Source: Chthonomonadaceae bacterium (GTDB lineage Bacteria > Armatimonadota > Chthonomonadetes > Chthonomonadales > Chthonomonadaceae). From it: a stretch of 33,609 bases of DNA. A program made the translations under genes and the position numbers. Within the stretch, counting starts at the first letter, position 1. Every line of letters starts with the position of its first letter. The notes below the pieces were generated by a model that saw nothing but the letters and a program-made list of their open reading frames with translations, was not told where the DNA came from and searched no databases. The stretch is taken from the NCBI GenBank assembly GCA_025054835.1, contig JANWZQ010000102.1, forward strand, positions 1-33,609, written 5' to 3'. Shown piece after piece: positions 1-8,612 of the stretch.

Positions 1-607
1 AACGGAACTCCCGCCCGGTGACGAAGCGCGCCAGATCGATCAGATGCGAGCCCAGATCTCCCAGGATCCCCGCGCCGCTGCGGTCACGCCATCCCCGCCA
101 GTTCGGTGGCCGCAACAGCCCGAACCCTCCACTGTAGCTCCCGACGATGTGCAGGGGCGTTCCGATTGCGCCCTGCGACAGCATCTGACGCATTCTCTGC
201 ACACAGGGGTTATCCCGGTACGGGAAGTTGGTCATGCCAATCAGGCCGCGCGCCCGCGCTGTCTGTGCCATCTCACGGGCCTGGGCCGCGTTGAGCGCCA
301 GCGGCTTCTCGCAATGCACGTGCAGGCCCCGGTGTAGTGCCGCCATGGTTACAGGGTAGTGCAGATCGTTGGGTGTGCAGACAATCACCCCGTCCAGGGA
401 TACCTGCTCCAGCATGTCCTCATAACGTGTGAAGTAGCGCGCGCTGGTGCCGTACTGGCTCTGCACCTCGGCAAGTGCGCGGGGTCGCTCCCCGCACACG
501 GCCACAATTTCCGCCTGTGGATGCGCCTTGATCGCCACCAGGTGCCAGTAGTCTACCCACCAGCTTGGCCCGACGATCCCGACGCGCACGGTCTCCAGTG
601 CACTCAT
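1..607 (-). CDS. Gfo/Idh/MocA-family oxidoreductase, N-terminal part (truncated by window edge)
   Basis: Reading the minus strand from an ATG at 607 gives about 202 residues open to the window edge. The start has a good upstream purine-rich site (GAGAGGGA). The N-terminus carries a Rossmann nucleotide-binding segment (VGIVGPSWWVDYW, a variant of GxGxxG), then VIVCTPNDLHYP and the family hallmark HCEKPLALN, whose EKP lysine is catalytic in Gfo/Idh/MocA enzymes. Later comes GDLGSHLIDLARF, a typical segment of the C-terminal domain. Family members are NAD(P)-dependent dehydrogenases acting on sugars, inositols or related polyols. The substrate cannot be read from the sequence and the rest of the C-terminal domain lies outside the window. 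The gene diverges from the secreted propeller gene at 838. Confidence 0.9.
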   Translation of the reverse strand, partial: MSALETVRVGIVGPSWWVDYWHLVAIKAHPQAEIVAVCGERPRALAEVQSQYGTSARYFTRYEDMLEQVSLDGVIVCTPNDLHYPVTMAALHRGLHVHCEKPLALNAAQAREMAQTARARGLIGMTNFPYRDNPCVQRMRQMLSQGAIGTPLHIVGSYSGGFGLLRPPNWRGWRDRSGAGILGDLGSHLIDLARFVTGREFR

Positions 608-837
608 GCATTCCCTCTCATTCGGTCCCATATGAAGCCCGGATTAAGCCGCCCCGGTATCTGTTAAATGTTTGTTAAATCTGGCGCGATCCGGGGCATA
701 CCGGTACTTCAACCGGGATTTCGGCACAGAATATGCACTTCCCTTCTGTGGGAGAGCATGCACTCCCGCAGTCTGTGGAAAGCGCGGGCGTCACGGAGCG
801 TCTGCGTCTTGCTCAGAGAAGAAAGGTAAGGCCAACG
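608..837. other. Divergent intergenic region
   Basis: This is 230 bp between divergent genes. It holds a direct repeat of GTTAAAT (663-669 and 673-679). A TTGTTA at 672-677 is a possible -35 for the rightward gene, but no convincing -10 lies at the right distance. The rightward gene has an AAAGG-type ribosome site just before 838. No small gene or stable RNA was recognised. Confidence 0.4.
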
Positions 838-2328
838 ATGCGTGTTCGATCTTGCTGGTTGCCAGCTGCCCTGCTCGCGGCACTGACGGGGGCAGGAGCT
901 CTGGCGCAGGATTTCCCCTACCTTCTGGTCAGCGACTTCAACAACGATGTGGTGCGACGCTACGATGCAAACACTGGCGCATTCGTGGACGTTTTTATCC
1001 CGACGGGCTCCGGAGATAGCCTGGTCAATGGGCCGCAAGGCCTGGCCATCGGCCCGGATGGGGATGTCTACGTGGGGATGCTCTACAGCAGCGTCACCGG
1101 CAACACCGGCATCGGGCGGATCAACCGGTACAACGGAAGAACCGGGGCCTTTGTGAGCACCTTCTTTGGTGGCAACCTCAACCGGGTCTATGGCATGACC
1201 TTCGGTCCCGACGGAAAACTCTATGTCTCAAGCGCGCAGAACCATCGGATCCTCCGGTACGATACCCTGACCGGCACGTCCGAGATCGTTGCTGAGGGCG
1301 GGTTCACCGGACAGGTCTTTGCAGTTCCGCACGCGATGACGTTCGACGCGAACGGCAACCTCTACTTCAGCTGCGTTAACGGGGGCTCTTTCCCCTTTCA
1401 CCGTGTGTTGAAGATCACTGCGAACCAGCTGGCGGGGCCCCTGCCGGTAACCCCGACTATTTTCATTGAGGGTGTTTCACTCCCCCTGAACTCCCCCCCG
1501 CAAGACAATCGTCTGGCCGGCCCGCGTGGCCTGCTGTTTGGCCCGGACGCCAACAACGATGGTACTCCCGATCTGTACGTGCTCAGTCGTGGAGGTGCTA
1601 ACACCTACACCGGTGCCATAGTGAATGCCGTGTTGCGCTACGACGGTCTGACCGGCGCCTACATCGACACCTTCGTGCCCTCCGGAAGCGGCGGCCTCAA
1701 TGTGCCTCTGGATCTGAAGTACGGTCCGGATAACAATCTGTACATCACGCACAGCGGCACTCCGACGTCAGCCAACGGGGTCTACCGGTACAACGGCACC
1801 ACAGGCGATTTCCTCGACACTTTCGTGATCAACCCGGCAGCTGGCCTCAACGGCCCGACCTTCATGGCGTTCCAGCCCCGTGTGGTCCTGCTGAGCGGCG
1901 TGCTTCAGCTGCAGGGGCGCACTTCTGCCAGTGTGCCGACGCTCATCACTTTTCAGCCTGCGGGTGGGGGCGTCCCCTTCAGCAAGTTTGTGACCCCGCA
2001 GGCCAGTGGCGCACTGGCTGTGACGATCCTGCCGGGCGCCTACTATGTAAAGGTGAAGCCGCGTTATTACCTGGCGAAGGTGTTTTCGGGGGAAGTCTCC
2101 TCGGATCTCAGCGGACTGGATCTCGGCGAGTTCCTCGCAGGGGACGCCAACGATGACAACGCCGTGGACGTGCTGGACCTCAGCATCCTGATCGAGGCGT
2201 TTGACGCAGGCCTGGGAGACCCCAACTGGAACCCCGGCGCCGACTTCAACAATGACGGCGGTGTGGACGTGTTTGACCTGGACCTGCTTATCAGCAACTT
2301 CGATGCCGTCGGGGATGAGCTCCCCTGA
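838..2328 (+). CDS. Secreted NHL/SMP-30-like beta-propeller protein with C-terminal dockerin-type repeats
   Basis: The protein has 496 residues from the ATG at 838, chosen because a classical signal peptide begins there (RVRSCWLPAALLAALTGAGALAQ) after an AAAGGTAAGG site; the frame is open further upstream. The mature part has repeated blades of the type GLAIGPDGDVYVG, MTFGPDGKLYVSS and LKYGPDNNLYITH, alternating with RYDxxTGAF segments, as in NHL/SMP-30-like propellers. The last 60 residues contain two EF-hand-like calcium loops (GDANDDNAVDVLDLSILI and ADFNNDGGVDVFDLDLLI), the arrangement of type I dockerins. In cellulosome bacteria dockerins bind cohesins. In Armatimonadota and Planctomycetota such modules are common on secreted proteins without cellulosomes, so here it may be a stabilising or anchoring tail. 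No catalytic residues were recognised. Confidence 0.85.
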   Translation: MRVRSCWLPAALLAALTGAGALAQDFPYLLVSDFNNDVVRRYDANTGAFVDVFIPTGSGDSLVNGPQGLAIGPDGDVYVGMLYSSVTGNTGIGRINRYNGRTGAFVSTFFGGNLNRVYGMTFGPDGKLYVSSAQNHRILRYDTLTGTSEIVAEGGFTGQVFAVPHAMTFDANGNLYFSCVNGGSFPFHRVLKITANQLAGPLPVTPTIFIEGVSLPLNSPPQDNRLAGPRGLLFGPDANNDGTPDLYVLSRGGANTYTGAIVNAVLRYDGLTGAYIDTFVPSGSGGLNVPLDLKYGPDNNLYITHSGTPTSANGVYRYNGTTGDFLDTFVINPAAGLNGPTFMAFQPRVVLLSGVLQLQGRTSASVPTLITFQPAGGGVPFSKFVTPQASGALAVTILPGAYYVKVKPRYYLAKVFSGEVSSDLSGLDLGEFLAGDANDDNAVDVLDLSILIEAFDAGLGDPNWNPGADFNNDGGVDVFDLDLLISNFDAVGDELP

Positions 2329-2364
2329 TCCTTTTCATCTCTTCCCACCCCTCCGCATAGCCTC

Positions 2365-2396
2365 GCCTGTCCCGCTCTGACGCGAGCGGGACAGGC
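2365..2396 (+). terminator. 12-bp hairpin downstream of the propeller gene
   Basis: A perfect inverted repeat, GCCTGTCCCGCT and AGCGGGACAGGC, is separated by 8 nt. It begins 36 bp after the stop at 2328. There is no T-run after it, so intrinsic termination may be weak or bidirectional. Its core reappears in the hairpin at 21519-21556. Confidence 0.55.
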
Positions 2397-2417
2397 CTCC
2401 GGTGGAAATGCCTCCAT

Positions 2418-2446
2418 TTGACACATCACCGCTTACGGGATATAAT
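2418..2446 (+). promoter_or_regulatory. Perfect consensus sigma-70 promoter for the glycosyltransferase/miaB unit
   Basis: TTGACA at 2418-2423 and TATAAT at 2441-2446 are separated by exactly 17 bp, an exact match to the housekeeping sigma-70 consensus. The predicted start near 2453 gives a leader of about 65 nt before the ATG at 2518. The promoter lies directly after the hairpin at 2365-2396. Confidence 0.85.
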
Positions 2447-2517
2447 CTCGTCACCTGCGCACGTATTAAGTTCCTGAGAAACTCTGCGCCGTACGAGCGA
2501 CAGGAAGCGGTTGGGCT

Positions 2518-3780
2518 ATGCGCGTTGCGATCTTTTCTGAATGCTACACACCGGTCACAAACGGGGTCGTCACATCGATCCTCACCCTGAGAAGCGCGTT
2601 GCGCGCGATGGGACACACCGTCTATGTGATTGCGCCCGGCCTGCCGCAACCGGATGACGACGCCGACGTCTTCCGGTTGCCGGAACTGCCTTTTCCCCGA
2701 CATCCCTACCACTTTGCCCGGCCCTTTCCCCGGCTCTCAGTGGACTTTCAGGCGCTGCACGTCGATATTGTGCACTGCCAGCACCCGTTCACTGTCGGAC
2801 GGATGGGAGCCGATCTTGCGCGCAAGTACGGCCTGCCCATGGTATACACAGCCCATTCTCTGTACGACCTCATGATTGAGTGTGCCCGGTCGCCGCTGTT
2901 GCGCAAGATGGGTCCGAGCGCAGCGCGCAGCATCGTGCGTCGCTTCTGTGAACGCGCCGCCTGCGTCATTACCCCGACCCGGCACACCCGGGACGCGCTG
3001 CGGGCGAGCGGCGTGCGAGCCCGTTTCGCAGTGGTCCCCAGTGGCGTGGCCCCTCCCGTCAGTCGGCCAGAAGCCCGCGAGGCGATCCGCAATCGCCTCG
3101 GCATCGCGCCGGACATCCCCGTTCTGCTCTACGTGGGACGACTTGGCCCTGAAAAAAGATTGGACCTTCTGCTGGAGGCGATGCGCTACCTGTCTGGCAT
3201 GTCCGCCCTGACTGCCTGCGGCAGGGACTTCCGCGTGGTACTGGTAGGAGATGGCCAGTGCCGCGACGCACTGGAGAAGCAGGCCAGGGCCTGCAGGTTG
3301 CAGGACCGCGTCTGTTTCGTCGGCGCGCAACCGCACGCGACGATCGGCGACTGGTACGCCGTCGGGGACATCTTCGTCCTGCCATCTCCATCAGAAACAC
3401 AGGGTCTGGTGGTTGTGGAGGCCATGGCGGCAGGCCTGCCGTGCGTTGTAGTGGATCAGGGCGGTCCACGCGAACTGGTGATCCACGAGGCAACCGGCCT
3501 CCGTGTTCCTCTGAACGCGGAAGCCTTCGCGCACGCCACAGCCCGGCTTCTGCAGAACCCGGAAATCTGTCGCCATTATGGCGCTCAGGGACGCCGGCAC
3601 GCCGCGCGCTTTTCCCCGGAAGCCATGGCCAGTGCCGTGATACAGGTCTATCGGGACGCGCTGGAGCGCCCCGTTACACCTCCGACTCCCCGGGTGTTCT
3701 CTCTGCCCGGCAGGCTTCGCAGACATCGAGAACAGCTCAAGCGGGCACACTCCCGCGTCTTTGCGCGTCGAAAAATGTGA
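2518..3780 (+). CDS. GT4-family glycosyltransferase
   Basis: The protein has 420 residues. The ATG at 2518 follows an AGGAAG site about 10 nt upstream. The N-terminal domain begins MRVAIFSECYTPVTNGVV, the usual glycine-containing acceptor-side start of GT4 enzymes that use a nucleotide sugar with retention. The C-terminal GT-B domain has LLYVGRLGPEKRLDLLLEAM and the E-x7-E region (SPSETQGLVVVEAMAAGLPCVV) that contacts the sugar donor. The nearest known relatives by pattern are diacylglycerol glucosyl- or mannosyltransferases and other membrane-lipid enzymes, but the acceptor is not certain. The basic tail (RRHREQLKRAHSRVFARRKM) fits peripheral membrane attachment. The gene has its own consensus promoter and is 53 bp from miaB, probably in one transcript. 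Confidence 0.92.
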   Translation: MRVAIFSECYTPVTNGVVTSILTLRSALRAMGHTVYVIAPGLPQPDDDADVFRLPELPFPRHPYHFARPFPRLSVDFQALHVDIVHCQHPFTVGRMGADLARKYGLPMVYTAHSLYDLMIECARSPLLRKMGPSAARSIVRRFCERAACVITPTRHTRDALRASGVRARFAVVPSGVAPPVSRPEAREAIRNRLGIAPDIPVLLYVGRLGPEKRLDLLLEAMRYLSGMSALTACGRDFRVVLVGDGQCRDALEKQARACRLQDRVCFVGAQPHATIGDWYAVGDIFVLPSPSETQGLVVVEAMAAGLPCVVVDQGGPRELVIHEATGLRVPLNAEAFAHATARLLQNPEICRHYGAQGRRHAARFSPEAMASAVIQVYRDALERPVTPPTPRVFSLPGRLRRHREQLKRAHSRVFARRKM

Positions 3781-3833
3781 GGGAACGTCGATCCGTGCAT
3801 TGTGGTCACGCGACGAACTGGCAACAGGGAGCT

Positions 3834-5342
3834 ATGAAGCAACAATCAGAGACAGCGCAACCAGAACGCCCCATTCCCGGCTATCACATCATGACGTGGG
3901 GATGCCAGATGAACGAGGAAGACTCCGAACAGATGGGGCTCTACCTCGAGAGCATCGGCTATCAACCCGTTGACAGCGCGGAGCGTGCCGACGTCGTCCT
4001 GCTGAACACCTGCTCGGTACGCGCCAAGCCCGAGGAGAAAGTCTGGAGCGAACTGGGCCGTCTGCGAGAGTTGAAACGCCAGCGTCCCGACATGATCATT
4101 GGCGTCTGTGGTTGTATGGCCCAGGTCGAAAGCGAGGAGATCACCCGGCGCGCGCCCTTCGTAGATCTGATTGTTGGCACAGGGAACATTGCCTCCATCC
4201 CGCGGCTGATCCGGCAGATCAAAGCGGGCGCGCCTGTGGAACCGCAAGCGCGGCTCCGGGATCTGATCCCGCTCACCCCGGTGCAACGGGACACCTCCGC
4301 GGGCCGCACTGCCGCACTCACTCTGGAAGCGCCCTCCGCAAGGCCCCATTCTCCTCTCACTGCATTGACACTGCCTCCACGGAAGGGAGCTATTGTCTCT
4401 GAGGTGCCGGAACGGCAGACCCGCAGGCGGCCGAAGCTCAAGGCGCACGTGCCGATCATGTACGGGTGTGACAAGTTCTGCACCTTCTGCATCGTGCCAT
4501 TCACGCGTGGGCGTGAGCGCAGCCGTCCCACGCAGGAGATCCTTGCTGAGATCGAGACACTGGCACAACAGGGCACACGCGAGGTCACGTTGCTGGGGCA
4601 GACGGTCAACTCCTATGGGAAGAATCTGCCGGAGGGGCGCGTCCCGTTCCACATATTGCTGGAGCGGATCAATCAGGTCCGTGGACTGGCCCGGATCCGC
4701 TTCACGTCTCCCTATCCCCGCGATTTCACGGACGAGTTGATCGACGCGATCGGCCGTCTGGACAAGGTCTGCGAACATGTTCATCTGCCCCTGCAGGTCG
4801 CCGACGATGACCTGTTGCGCGAGATGCGCCGGGGCTACACGGTCGCACAGTTCCGGGCCATTGTGGAGAAGCTCCGCGCCCGCGTCCCGGGGATTGCTAT
4901 CACCACGGACATCATGCTCGGCTACCCCGGCGAAACAGATGCACAGTTCCACAACACGCTGCAGTTCGTGGAGGAGATCCGATTCGACTCGGCGTTCATG
5001 TTCGCCTATTCCCCTCGCCCCAACACCCGGGCAGCGCAACGCACGGATCAGGTACCGCAGTCGGTCAAAATCGAGCGGTTGAACACGCTTATCGCGCTCC
5101 AGAACCGGATCACCGTGGAGATCAACCAGACGCAGATCGGGCAGATTGTGGAAGTGCTGGTAGAGGGCCCCAGCCAGAAAGACCCCTCGCGGCTGAGCGG
5201 CTACACCCGCACGCTGAAGATGGTCCATTTCCCTGCGCCTGCCACCCGCTCACCGGAGTCATTGATTGGCCGATTGGTGCCCGTACGCCTTCTGGAGGCC
5301 CATCTGACCGGCTTCCTCGGGGAGTGTGCAGACACGTTGTGA
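3834..5342 (+). CDS. miaB: tRNA-2-methylthio-N6-dimethylallyladenosine synthase MiaB
   Basis: MiaB is a radical-SAM methylthiotransferase that adds the 2-methylthio group to i6A37 of tRNAs. The ATG at 3834 gives 502 residues and precedes MKQQSETAQP; the frame stays open upstream across the previous gene but that part is not MiaB-like. The N-terminal UPF0004 domain has its three cluster cysteines at C24 (WGCQMN), C60 (NTCSVR) and C94 (CGCMAQ). The radical-SAM motif CDKFCTFC gives C212, C216 and C219, followed by RGRERSRP. A TRAM-like domain lies at the end, from about residue 435. Between C94 and C212 there are 44 more residues than between the matching cysteines of E. coli MiaB (C83 and C157). 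The extra residues, about 134-192, are rich in Pro, Thr, Arg and Ser. Confidence 0.96.
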   Translation: MKQQSETAQPERPIPGYHIMTWGCQMNEEDSEQMGLYLESIGYQPVDSAERADVVLLNTCSVRAKPEEKVWSELGRLRELKRQRPDMIIGVCGCMAQVESEEITRRAPFVDLIVGTGNIASIPRLIRQIKAGAPVEPQARLRDLIPLTPVQRDTSAGRTAALTLEAPSARPHSPLTALTLPPRKGAIVSEVPERQTRRRPKLKAHVPIMYGCDKFCTFCIVPFTRGRERSRPTQEILAEIETLAQQGTREVTLLGQTVNSYGKNLPEGRVPFHILLERINQVRGLARIRFTSPYPRDFTDELIDAIGRLDKVCEHVHLPLQVADDDLLREMRRGYTVAQFRAIVEKLRARVPGIAITTDIMLGYPGETDAQFHNTLQFVEEIRFDSAFMFAYSPRPNTRAAQRTDQVPQSVKIERLNTLIALQNRITVEINQTQIGQIVEVLVEGPSQKDPSRLSGYTRTLKMVHFPAPATRSPESLIGRLVPVRLLEAHLTGFLGECADTL

Positions 5343-5349
5343 CAGGCAC

Positions 5350-5381
5350 AAAAAAGGGAGCAGAACCTGACGTCTGCTCCC
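5350..5381 (-). terminator. Rho-independent terminator of the DUF1549/DUF1501 operon
   Basis: A 9-bp perfect stem (GGGAGCAGA at 5356-5364 and TCTGCTCCC at 5373-5381) with an 8-nt loop is followed on the minus strand by six T (A5350-5355 on the plus strand). It lies 30 bp after the DUF1501 stop. It could also stop miaB transcription from the other side, though that side has no T-run. Confidence 0.85.
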
Positions 5382-5411
5382 AACCTTCCAACTCAAGGAG
5401 AGAACCACACA

Positions 5412-6779
5412 TCACGCGATCAGTTCGCGAATGGGCCTGCCCTTCTCTGTGATAGCGATCGGCCGCCCGATCGGGGTCATCACTGTCTTGTCCGGATCCA
5501 TCCCCAGTAACGTGGCTACCGTTGCGAAGAAGTCTGGCACGGTAACCGGCTGGTGCACCACCCGGGCCCCGGTCTCATCCGTCTGCCCGTACACGATGCC
5601 CCTGCGGATCCCGCCCCCCGCCAGCACGGCACTCCAGGCCTGCGGGTAGTGATCCCGACCTTCACTACCGTTGATCCGTGGGGTGCGCCCGAACTCCCCC
5701 ATCCAGAGGATCAGCGTGCTGTCCAGCAGATTACGCTCTTTCAGGTCTCTGATCAGGGCAGCCATGGCCGGGGCAAAAATGCCACCGAGTCGCGCCACTC
5801 GATTGAAGTTGTCCTGATGCGTATCCCAGCCATCCAGCACCACTTCCACGAACTTCACTCCGGCTTCCACCAGACGACGGGCCATCAGGCACCCACGCCC
5901 GAAGTTGTTGTCCCCGTAGGCTTGTTTGACAGCCGTCGGCTCCTCGGTCAGATCGAAGGCCCTGAGGCGCGGGGAGTGCATCAACCGGATCGCTTTGCTG
6001 TACACGTCACGGCGCCCCTGCACCTTCGGGTCACCGGTCTGCGCAGCGAACTGTGCCTCCAGCAGGCTCAGCGCGTCCTGCCGGATCTGGAAACGTTCTT
6101 TGTTGACATTGCGCGGGTAGGCAATGTTCTGCGGCGGCTGTGCCGGGTTGTTCACCACGAACGGTCCGTGCTGCACTCCAAGAAACGCTGCCCCGATACT
6201 CGGTCCGCTGATGCTGACAAACGCCGGCAGGTCTGCCTGCGGGTCGCCCAGCTCCCTGCTGACCCATGCCCCCAGCGACGGGTGCGTGACGCTGCCGGTA
6301 GGCGCGTAGCCCGTGTGCAGCAGATACTGCGCCCGCTGGTGGTTCCCCTCGCGGCTGGTCATCCCCCGGATGATCGCCATTTCGTCCGTGCAGTCGGCCA
6401 GCGGGGCCACATATTCGCTGATCTCAATCCCCGGCACCCGGGTCCGGACCACCCGGGTTGGCCCTCCGGTAGAGGTACCGGGCTTGGGGTCGAACGTTTC
6501 CAGGTGACTGGGCCCGCCGTTCATCCAGAGCAGGATACAGGACCGCGCTGCGCCGGAGCGACCATTCTGCGCACAGGCCGCCCGGGGATCGAGCCACTGC
6601 GCGAATAGCAGGCTCAACAGCCCGCCAGTACCCACTCTGAGAAACCCGCGCCGATCGATCGTGGAAGTGAAAAGGTCCATCGGACCGGGACACCCCCCGC
6701 CGCATGCTTCCTGTTGCGGCTGCTCCTGCCATTCCTGCTGCCCATGCGGTTCCATCCCGTTATGCTCATATCGTGTCAT
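5412..6779 (-). CDS. DUF1501 family protein, Tat-exported
   Basis: The protein has 455 residues from an ATG at 6779, with an AGGAGG site 8 nt upstream. Residues 40-70 form a twin-arginine signal (R43 R44 in DRRGFLRVG, then the hydrophobic GGLLSLLFAQWL and an Ala-rich end), so export folded through Tat is likely. The rest matches the DUF1501 family, related to the alkaline phosphatase/sulfatase fold: LLWMNGGPSHLETFDPKP, GWDTHQDNF, WMGEFGRTPRING and GRDHYPQAWS with conserved His and Asp residues. DUF1501 genes nearly always sit beside DUF1549/DUF1553 genes, as here (33-bp gap). The biochemical role is not established; links to outer-envelope polysaccharide handling have been suggested for planctomycete relatives. 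Confidence 0.92.
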   Translation of the reverse strand: MTRYEHNGMEPHGQQEWQEQPQQEACGGGCPGPMDLFTSTIDRRGFLRVGTGGLLSLLFAQWLDPRAACAQNGRSGAARSCILLWMNGGPSHLETFDPKPGTSTGGPTRVVRTRVPGIEISEYVAPLADCTDEMAIIRGMTSREGNHQRAQYLLHTGYAPTGSVTHPSLGAWVSRELGDPQADLPAFVSISGPSIGAAFLGVQHGPFVVNNPAQPPQNIAYPRNVNKERFQIRQDALSLLEAQFAAQTGDPKVQGRRDVYSKAIRLMHSPRLRAFDLTEEPTAVKQAYGDNNFGRGCLMARRLVEAGVKFVEVVLDGWDTHQDNFNRVARLGGIFAPAMAALIRDLKERNLLDSTLILWMGEFGRTPRINGSEGRDHYPQAWSAVLAGGGIRRGIVYGQTDETGARVVHQPVTVPDFFATVATLLGMDPDKTVMTPIGRPIAITEKGRPIRELIA

Positions 6780-6812
6780 CGCGTTCCTCCTGCACTGGAT
6801 CCCGATCGAACC

Positions 6813-8612
6813 TCAGTGATTGAAGATGAATTCGCTCGAGTTCAGCAGTGCCCAGAACAGATCTTCGAACGCTTGCTGCTTCGGTTCGGGCTCCGGTAAT
6901 CGGGCGCGCGCAAGAACCCGGGCAAAGGGATCTGGTCCGCCCCCCATACGGCGCACCGGCCCACCGAGCCCTCTCTGCAGACGCCGTCCTGCTCCGGGCG
7001 TGCTGTCTGTCCGTACAACGGTGCGAGGCGCGTTCAGAAACGCCTGCCAGTGCTTCAACTCCGCCGCTGTCGGCTTGCGCGACAGCGTGCGCAGGTAGAG
7101 CTCCTCAATTTTCGCAGCATCATCGCCGGGGAGGGCCAGCACCTGCGCCAGCGCGTTGCCGGGCAGGAGCGACGCACCATTGTTCACCAGCGAACCGTTG
7201 AGCAGCAACAGAGCCTGCGGGATGGTGCCCTCAAAATCTTTCTGCTCGAACTCCTCGTCCACATCAAACAGGAAGATCAGCTGCCGCAGGATCTGCGCTT
7301 TCACGGCCTCCGCACCAGTGCCTGCAACGCGTTGCAATCCTTCCTCCATGCCCGTAGCGGTGATCAACGCGTCCAGTATCATCTCCGGCCCCATGGGTTT
7401 CAGGCGATAGCGCGACCAGTACAGGTTCTCCGGGTCGTTTCTGGAAGGCGCGGCGGAGAGCTGATAGGTCTGCGTGTTGCAGATCAATCGAATGAGCCGC
7501 TTCAGATCGTAACCATGTGCAACGAAGTCTTCAGAAAGCTTCTGGAGCAGTTCCGGCATGACAACCGGGTTGGACGGCCGGAAGTCGTCGATCGGGTCCA
7601 CGAAGCCCCGCCCCATGAAGTGCGCCCACATCCGGTTGACAATGGCCTGCGCAAAATAGGGGTTCTCAGGGGCGGTAATCCATGCTGCCAGCGCACGACG
7701 GCGGTTCGGGCTCTGCAGGAACTCGGTCCCGTCAAGCGCGGCAGGAGTAGCACTGGCGTACTCCCCTCCTCCGAAGCGCGGGCGATCGCGCAGGAAAGGC
7801 CGTTCGATGTCACGCAATTCGAAGCGACGAATGCCTCTGGGCTGATCCCGATTCAGGTCTACCGGCACCGGCCGGGTGCGAATGAAACAGGCGGTGAAAC
7901 GGCGGAAGTCCTCCCGGGTCCACTTTTCCGTTTTGTGGTCGTGGCACTGCGCGCACTGGATCTGGACCCCGAGAAAGATCCGGGAGACGGCTCCCGAGAG
8001 GTCTGCCGGTGTCTGCGCATACTTGAGGAACCAGTTGACTGCTCCGTTCACTTTTGCGGGATCGCCGGTCTCCTGCGCAGCGAACGGGGCGAGCATGGCC
8101 GGCATCTCCATTCCAGCTGCCCTGGCCAGGCTTCCCCCGGTGCTGTTCTGCCCGGTTGCCGTCAGGAGCTCATACACGAACTGATTGTAGGGCGTGTTCT
8201 TCTGGAACTTCTCGGTGAGCCACTGCCGGAACGCCACACGGTCTACTGTCGGCATGGGGCGCATGGCCCGCCCCATCAGCACGTCGTCCCAGTAGGCAAC
8301 CCAGCGCTTTACATAGCCGGGGCTTGCCAGCAACGTCTCAATGGCCCGTGCACGCTTATCAGGGGAACGATCCGCGAGAAACCGCCGTACCGTTTCGACA
8401 GCGGGCAGATTTCCTGTGATATCCAGCGTAACGCGCCGCAGGAAGCGGGCATCATCTACAGGGGGAGCCGGCGTGATTTTCTGCTTCTTCCACTCCGCAC
8501 GGATCATGCGGTCGATCCCGGCAGGAGTGAGCCCTGTCTCCCCGGCCCGTGCCATTCCCCCGCTGCCAACAAGACACAGAACGACGGCAAACGCCCGTTG
8601 CACGCGTATCAT
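6813..8612 (-). CDS. DUF1549/DUF1553 domain protein with a CxxCH motif, secreted
   Basis: The protein has 599 residues; the ATG at 8612 follows a GAGGAGGA site. A signal peptide spans about residues 1-24 (AFAVVLCLVGSGGMARA). The DUF1549 part runs from about residue 30 (RFLRRVTLDITGNLP, WVAYWDDVLMGRA, YNQFVYELL) to the CAQCHDH motif at C220-C223-H224, which could bind one c-type haem or a metal. The DUF1553 part follows (ALAAWITAPENPYFAQAIVNR, WAHFMGRGFVDPIDDFRPSNP, LIRLICNTQTYQLS) and ends in NSSEFIFNH. This is the usual upstream partner of DUF1501, forming a two-gene operon here. Function is unknown; export and a possible haem place it outside the cytoplasmic membrane. Confidence 0.92.
   Translation of the reverse strand: MIRVQRAFAVVLCLVGSGGMARAGETGLTPAGIDRMIRAEWKKQKITPAPPVDDARFLRRVTLDITGNLPAVETVRRFLADRSPDKRARAIETLLASPGYVKRWVAYWDDVLMGRAMRPMPTVDRVAFRQWLTEKFQKNTPYNQFVYELLTATGQNSTGGSLARAAGMEMPAMLAPFAAQETGDPAKVNGAVNWFLKYAQTPADLSGAVSRIFLGVQIQCAQCHDHKTEKWTREDFRRFTACFIRTRPVPVDLNRDQPRGIRRFELRDIERPFLRDRPRFGGGEYASATPAALDGTEFLQSPNRRRALAAWITAPENPYFAQAIVNRMWAHFMGRGFVDPIDDFRPSNPVVMPELLQKLSEDFVAHGYDLKRLIRLICNTQTYQLSAAPSRNDPENLYWSRYRLKPMGPEMILDALITATGMEEGLQRVAGTGAEAVKAQILRQLIFLFDVDEEFEQKDFEGTIPQALLLLNGSLVNNGASLLPGNALAQVLALPGDDAAKIEELYLRTLSRKPTAAELKHWQAFLNAPRTVVRTDSTPGAGRRLQRGLGGPVRRMGGGPDPFARVLARARLPEPEPKQQAFEDLFWALLNSSEFIFNH

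Noticed and set aside
4374-4402. TTGACA with downstream TATTGT inside the miaB insertion
   Set aside because: The spacing is about 20 bp and the -10 is poor. It lies within a coding region with no gene start after it.
3846-5228. 460-codon open frame on the minus strand opposite miaB
   Set aside because: It is a GC-driven shadow. miaB shows all six cluster cysteines on the plus strand.
5553-6608. 351-codon open frame opposite the DUF1501 gene
   Set aside because: Composition is that of an antisense shadow, and DUF1501 is unambiguous on the minus strand.
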